NCBI RefSeq assembly: GCF_051020955.1
Contig: NC_135014.1
Location: forward strand, 26,835,221 to 26,899,220
From: Megalopta genalis
Taxonomy: Eukaryota > Arthropoda > Insecta > Hymenoptera > Halictidae
Length of the DNA stretch: 64,000 nucleotides
Direction of reading: 5' to 3'
Positions 61,059 through 64,000 of this stretch are shown in pieces. The notes beneath the pieces are model-generated. The model did no database searches and was not told the DNA's origin. It saw only the letters and a list, made by a program, of their open reading frames with translations. Each line of letters opens with the position of its first letter. The first letter of the stretch is position 1. The position numbers and the translations under genes are program-made.

Positions 61059-61273
61059 CCGACAATGTACCATTTCCCACGGTGCGCTCAGATTTCGGAT
61101 TATTTAAATTCCCGAAGTTTCTCCTAGGACTCGAGAACACATCACCATCTCGCAGCAAATCCAAAATTCGTCGGAACGTAGAAGCTCGGAAGTCGGATTT
61201 TCGTCGCAGGTCCCCGGTTCCCTCACCACTCCATACAACTCTGGAACCGTCTAACTCATGTAGCTCAGTGTAG
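61059..61273 (+). CDS. candidate terminal coding exon, gene unknown
   Basis: After an acceptor TTCATTACAG at 61058, the frame entered in phase 1 is open for 71 codons to TAG at 61271-61273. The product is basic and Ser-rich (SPSRSKSKIRRNVEARKSDF) and ends SNSCSSV, which fits a class I PDZ-binding C terminus (S-X-V). No family recognised. Phase 1 matches exons 1 and 2 of the upstream gene, so an alternative end is possible but unproven. It sits at the start of a CpG-rich island, which could instead mean promoter sequence. Confidence 0.3.
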
Positions 61274-61488
61274 CCCGGGGTCCGGCAGTGTCCGACGACA
61301 CTGTAACGCGCTGTTGCGCCAGCCGAGCGCGCGAGGCTAATTTCGGTGGGCCCCGAAAGGGCGTGGATCCCGGATCAATGATAGGTGTGGCGCGTCGTCG
61401 GTGGCGATCGTGGTTTAGAGACGAAGGAGCCCGTGGAGAACCGGTCGTTGCGGGGCATTTAGAGAAGAAGATTCGTTAAACGACAGAC

Positions 61489-61553
61489 GTCGACGGTGAC
61501 GACGACGACGAGGAGGAGGATGACGAGGACGACGACGACGACGACGACGGTGT
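61489..61553. repeat. GAC/GAG trinucleotide repeat
   Basis: About 20 GAC, GAG and GAT triplets. It would code for an Asp/Glu run if translated in that frame. Confidence 0.9.
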
Positions 61554-62420
61554 CGCATCTCGGAATCCGGCGAGCTGCGCACTCGCTACCGCAAAGCCCG
61601 GCGCTGCCCCTTTCCTCTTAGCCCGTCGCTTTCCGTGCTCGCTCTATCGCTCGTTAGGCGCGTTAGTCCTCTTCTTAACGCGGAACTTTCGACCTCTCGT
61701 TCGTTGGCGAATAGCACCGGCCACTTAGTTTATGCTCGACCCTGTCGTCGGTCGGATCGGCCGAGGGAACCGCGGTCCCGTCTCGCTTCAGAGGAGGATC
61801 GGCTCGTGGAAACACGTGGCTACGGAACACGGTTCCGCCCGGCGGCAAGCACGGATCTGGTAACACGAATAGAAATTATTTTTTTTACGCCCTTCGCGGA
61901 CCTCTTCCGGGGCCCGGCACGACCGTTTCTTCATCGGCGACGAATCTGTCCTCTCGGCTCGGCCTTTCGCCGCCGCTGGCAACCGGTTGATCGCAGGAAT
62001 CCGCGCCGTCCCCGGGCTTATGTTCCCCGGGGATGATCCTGGTCCGTTGATCGTCCTAACGCGCGCGTGGCCGACGGTCGCGGAGGTCGCCGGGATTAGG
62101 ATAAGTCCGGGTTCGGAGAACGATTAAGCCGACGCGAGTTTCAAAGTCGACACCGGCGTACGCGCGACACCTTGTTCCCCCGGTTCGCCGAGGTGGGGGG
62201 AGGGGTTTTCGCGACGAACACGTTTGATCGTTTTGCGCATATCGTCGCCGCGCATCTTTTTCATTCAAGGGTAACACGGCTGCTCTCGCACATGCCCGCG
62301 GCGCTGGTTTACGGGTTTTATTGATAATAATTAATTGATTTTGCTCTCCGCGCCGCGGGCCCGTCCGACGGTGCGGCTCTCTCGTCCCGCGGATTCGCTT
62401 ATCGTCGCTTTTGTACGTTT

Positions 62421-62880
62421 TTATCGCGCTAATGAATGTTTACGGTCAGCTTTTTCTGTGCACGCTCTACGGCCGTATGTTAAACAGTGCATATCTCTCT
62501 GTAAGTCGGAAGGACGTTTCGTTTAACGGGCACGGTCTCTTTGTTGTATCGTCGGGGCGGTCCGAGATGTTGTAATAAAATAGGCGACGTCGTTGACATC
62601 GCCTTCTTTTGTCAATCGAAATTCATGGGGAATAGTTGTTTCACCGAAAATCGTCTTCACGAGCCACAAGGATTTACAGTTCCATTTGTTTCTCTGTTAT
62701 TTGAGCTCTTGGGACTCGGCTGACTAGTTTAAAAGCATTTCCGAGAAGTTTAGTCGTTACCCTGATCTTTTTTTAACCACTAAATACTGTCCAATTGTTT
62801 TCACGAACGTATCAATTCGTAGATATATTATTAACTCGGCTGTGTAAAACGCTTGCTTAACTGCTCGGTTAATTGTCTAG

Positions 62881-62931
<51 letters not shown>

Positions 62932-63395
62932 TATTGGCTGCCACAAATGTATACAATTTATTTAATGATTTTCATGGCTGATAAAGCGTTCGTAAGAATC
63001 GTTCGTGCGTTATGGAATCATCCTCTTTTGTCATCGCGTTCTAATGTGTTTACCTTGTTCATTTACGTTACTGGGAGGGTCGTTTCAATGAACGGAACAA
63101 CAAAGGACTTTGTTTCCCCTGTTAACTTTCATGTGGAAAAATAACGATCTTCTGGAAAGAAACGATTCGTTCGCTGCACAACGTTTATATCGTATACATA
63201 ATTAAATATATATTTATATTATATATATTATATATATTTATATTATATATATTATATATTTATATTATATATATTATATTTATATTATACATATTATATT
63301 TATATCAGATATATTATATTCACGTTATTCGTTATATTTATGAAGCAACAGAAAAGGACGCTTGAAAAAATTGGATCCGTTTCAAATGTTTCCGT
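62421..63395. other. gene-free stretch with simple repeats
   Basis: Holds a (TTA)n run at 62882-62934 and an AT block at 63200-63330 with a TATATTTATATTATATAT-type unit. No gene recognised. Confidence 0.45.
62882..62934. repeat. (TTA)n microsatellite
   Basis: About 17 uninterrupted TTA units. Confidence 0.95.
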
Positions 63396-63956
63396 ATGGT
63401 CGCGGCGAAGACGCGTTCGAATTTATCGTGCTCAGACTTTTCGTGTGAAATGGAAACCCATTGGCCGACAATCTACGGCTCGGAGCGAAACTTTCAATGG
63501 GTATCAGAATACGATGAGCAATACGCAATTGTTGTAACAGTCGGCGAATGCCTCGTTCAATTACAAAGAATTGTTCCTTCGCGCCGAAGATGCGTCACTG
63601 GTCACTATCAACTGGCTTCCTTCTTCAGAAAGATAGGCTTTGTTATCAATGACCGGCGGCGTGCTACGCGTGAGAAGGTTAATCGGTGGTTAATAAACAT
63701 GGGAGTCGTGTACGATGTATGTAGTTCGTGTGCTTCGAACCGCTCAACACGAATGCAGATGAATGTCAAGGTTAAACTGAACGGATTCGATGATTTTACG
63801 CAAAGACATGGGTGGACGGTGAATAATACTGGCGCGTTCGGAACAGCATCTTTTACGTTACAAATTGTTCCCGAGCGACGCGAATATTTCTCTTCGCGTT
63901 ATTCTTGCCTGGGATGTTGCTCTTTTCTGTCGAAAATCGGCGCCAGAGTAAATTGA
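63396..63956 (+). CDS. 186-codon ORF, doubtful
   Basis: Longest frame from this end of the window, ATG or alternative start at 63396 to TGA at 63954-63956. The product has scattered Cys residues (a CSSCAS cluster near residue 109) but no domain I recognise. In 64 kb read in six frames about one frame of this length is expected by chance, so this could be noise. It could also be part of an exon of the gene suggested by the CpG island upstream. Confidence 0.2.
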   Translation: MVAAKTRSNLSCSDFSCEMETHWPTIYGSERNFQWVSEYDEQYAIVVTVGECLVQLQRIVPSRRRCVTGHYQLASFFRKIGFVINDRRRATREKVNRWLINMGVVYDVCSSCASNRSTRMQMNVKVKLNGFDDFTQRHGWTVNNTGAFGTASFTLQIVPERREYFSSRYSCLGCCSFLSKIGARVN

Positions 63957-64000
63957 CTTCAATTCTGGATAGTTTTGCTGTCAATTTCCGTACTATCTCG

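Larger units (their letters stand above)
61059..62420. promoter_or_regulatory. CpG-rich island
   Basis: About 1.35 kb of high G+C and high CpG, in contrast to AT-rich DNA on both sides. No transposons inside. It resembles the tract at 3640-5440. It may be the promoter and 5' exon of a gene whose body lies outside the window, or a GC-rich 3' UTR. Confidence 0.4.

Noticed and set aside
63396..63956. Confident gene call for the 186-codon frame
   Set aside because: Its length is about what chance gives once in a window this size, with no domain. Kept only as a low-confidence feature.

Overview
The window reads as nuclear DNA of an insect. Evidence is one multi-exon gene with spliceosomal introns, two eukaryote-type tRNA-Pro genes, many TA- and TTAA-flanked miniature transposons, long AT microsatellites and CpG-rich (not CpG-depleted) unique DNA. 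Composition and repeat style lean towards Hymenoptera, but that is a weak inference. Most of the 64 kb is non-coding.

Layout. The left edge (1-570) has short coding-like reading frames of an unrecognised gene or gene remnant. From 2976 to 3621 lie three palindromic transposons in tandem, then a CpG-rich, microsatellite-rich tract (about 3640-5440) that could be the promoter and non-coding first exon of the main gene. From 5.4 to 20 kb is a repeat-rich stretch with at least a dozen transposon relics. It includes two identical tRNA-Pro(UGG) genes, each preceded by a broken tRNA 5' end and a poly-T-led retroposon fragment.

The one gene I can assemble with confidence runs on the + strand from the ATG at 20185 to the stop at 44328-44330. 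Its five coding exons keep frame and give 329 residues: two hydrophobic blocks near the N terminus and a Ser/Pro-rich cytoplasmic-type tail. It resembles the two-pass TMEM200 (DUF2371) family, though the family call is only moderate. Its introns (5.0, 10.1, 4.7 and 3.4 kb) carry a solo-LTR-like insert, palindromic MITEs, tandem duplications and several TTAA-flanked elements. Past 44.3 kb come a hAT-like element, more microsatellites, two weakly supported candidate exons (54.1 and 61.1 kb), and a second CpG-rich island (61.1-62.4 kb) that may mark another gene.

The most striking content is the repeats. A TA-flanked family of near-perfect palindromes (ends CAGTAATGTCTCC or CAGTAAATTCTCC) occurs about 20 times. 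It includes three dimers joined by the same 14-bp linker, copies whose loop has grown into a satellite, and a copy whose end has iterated into a 37-bp tandem array. The tRNA-Pro/retroposon pair looks like repeated insertion at one site in a tRNA gene.
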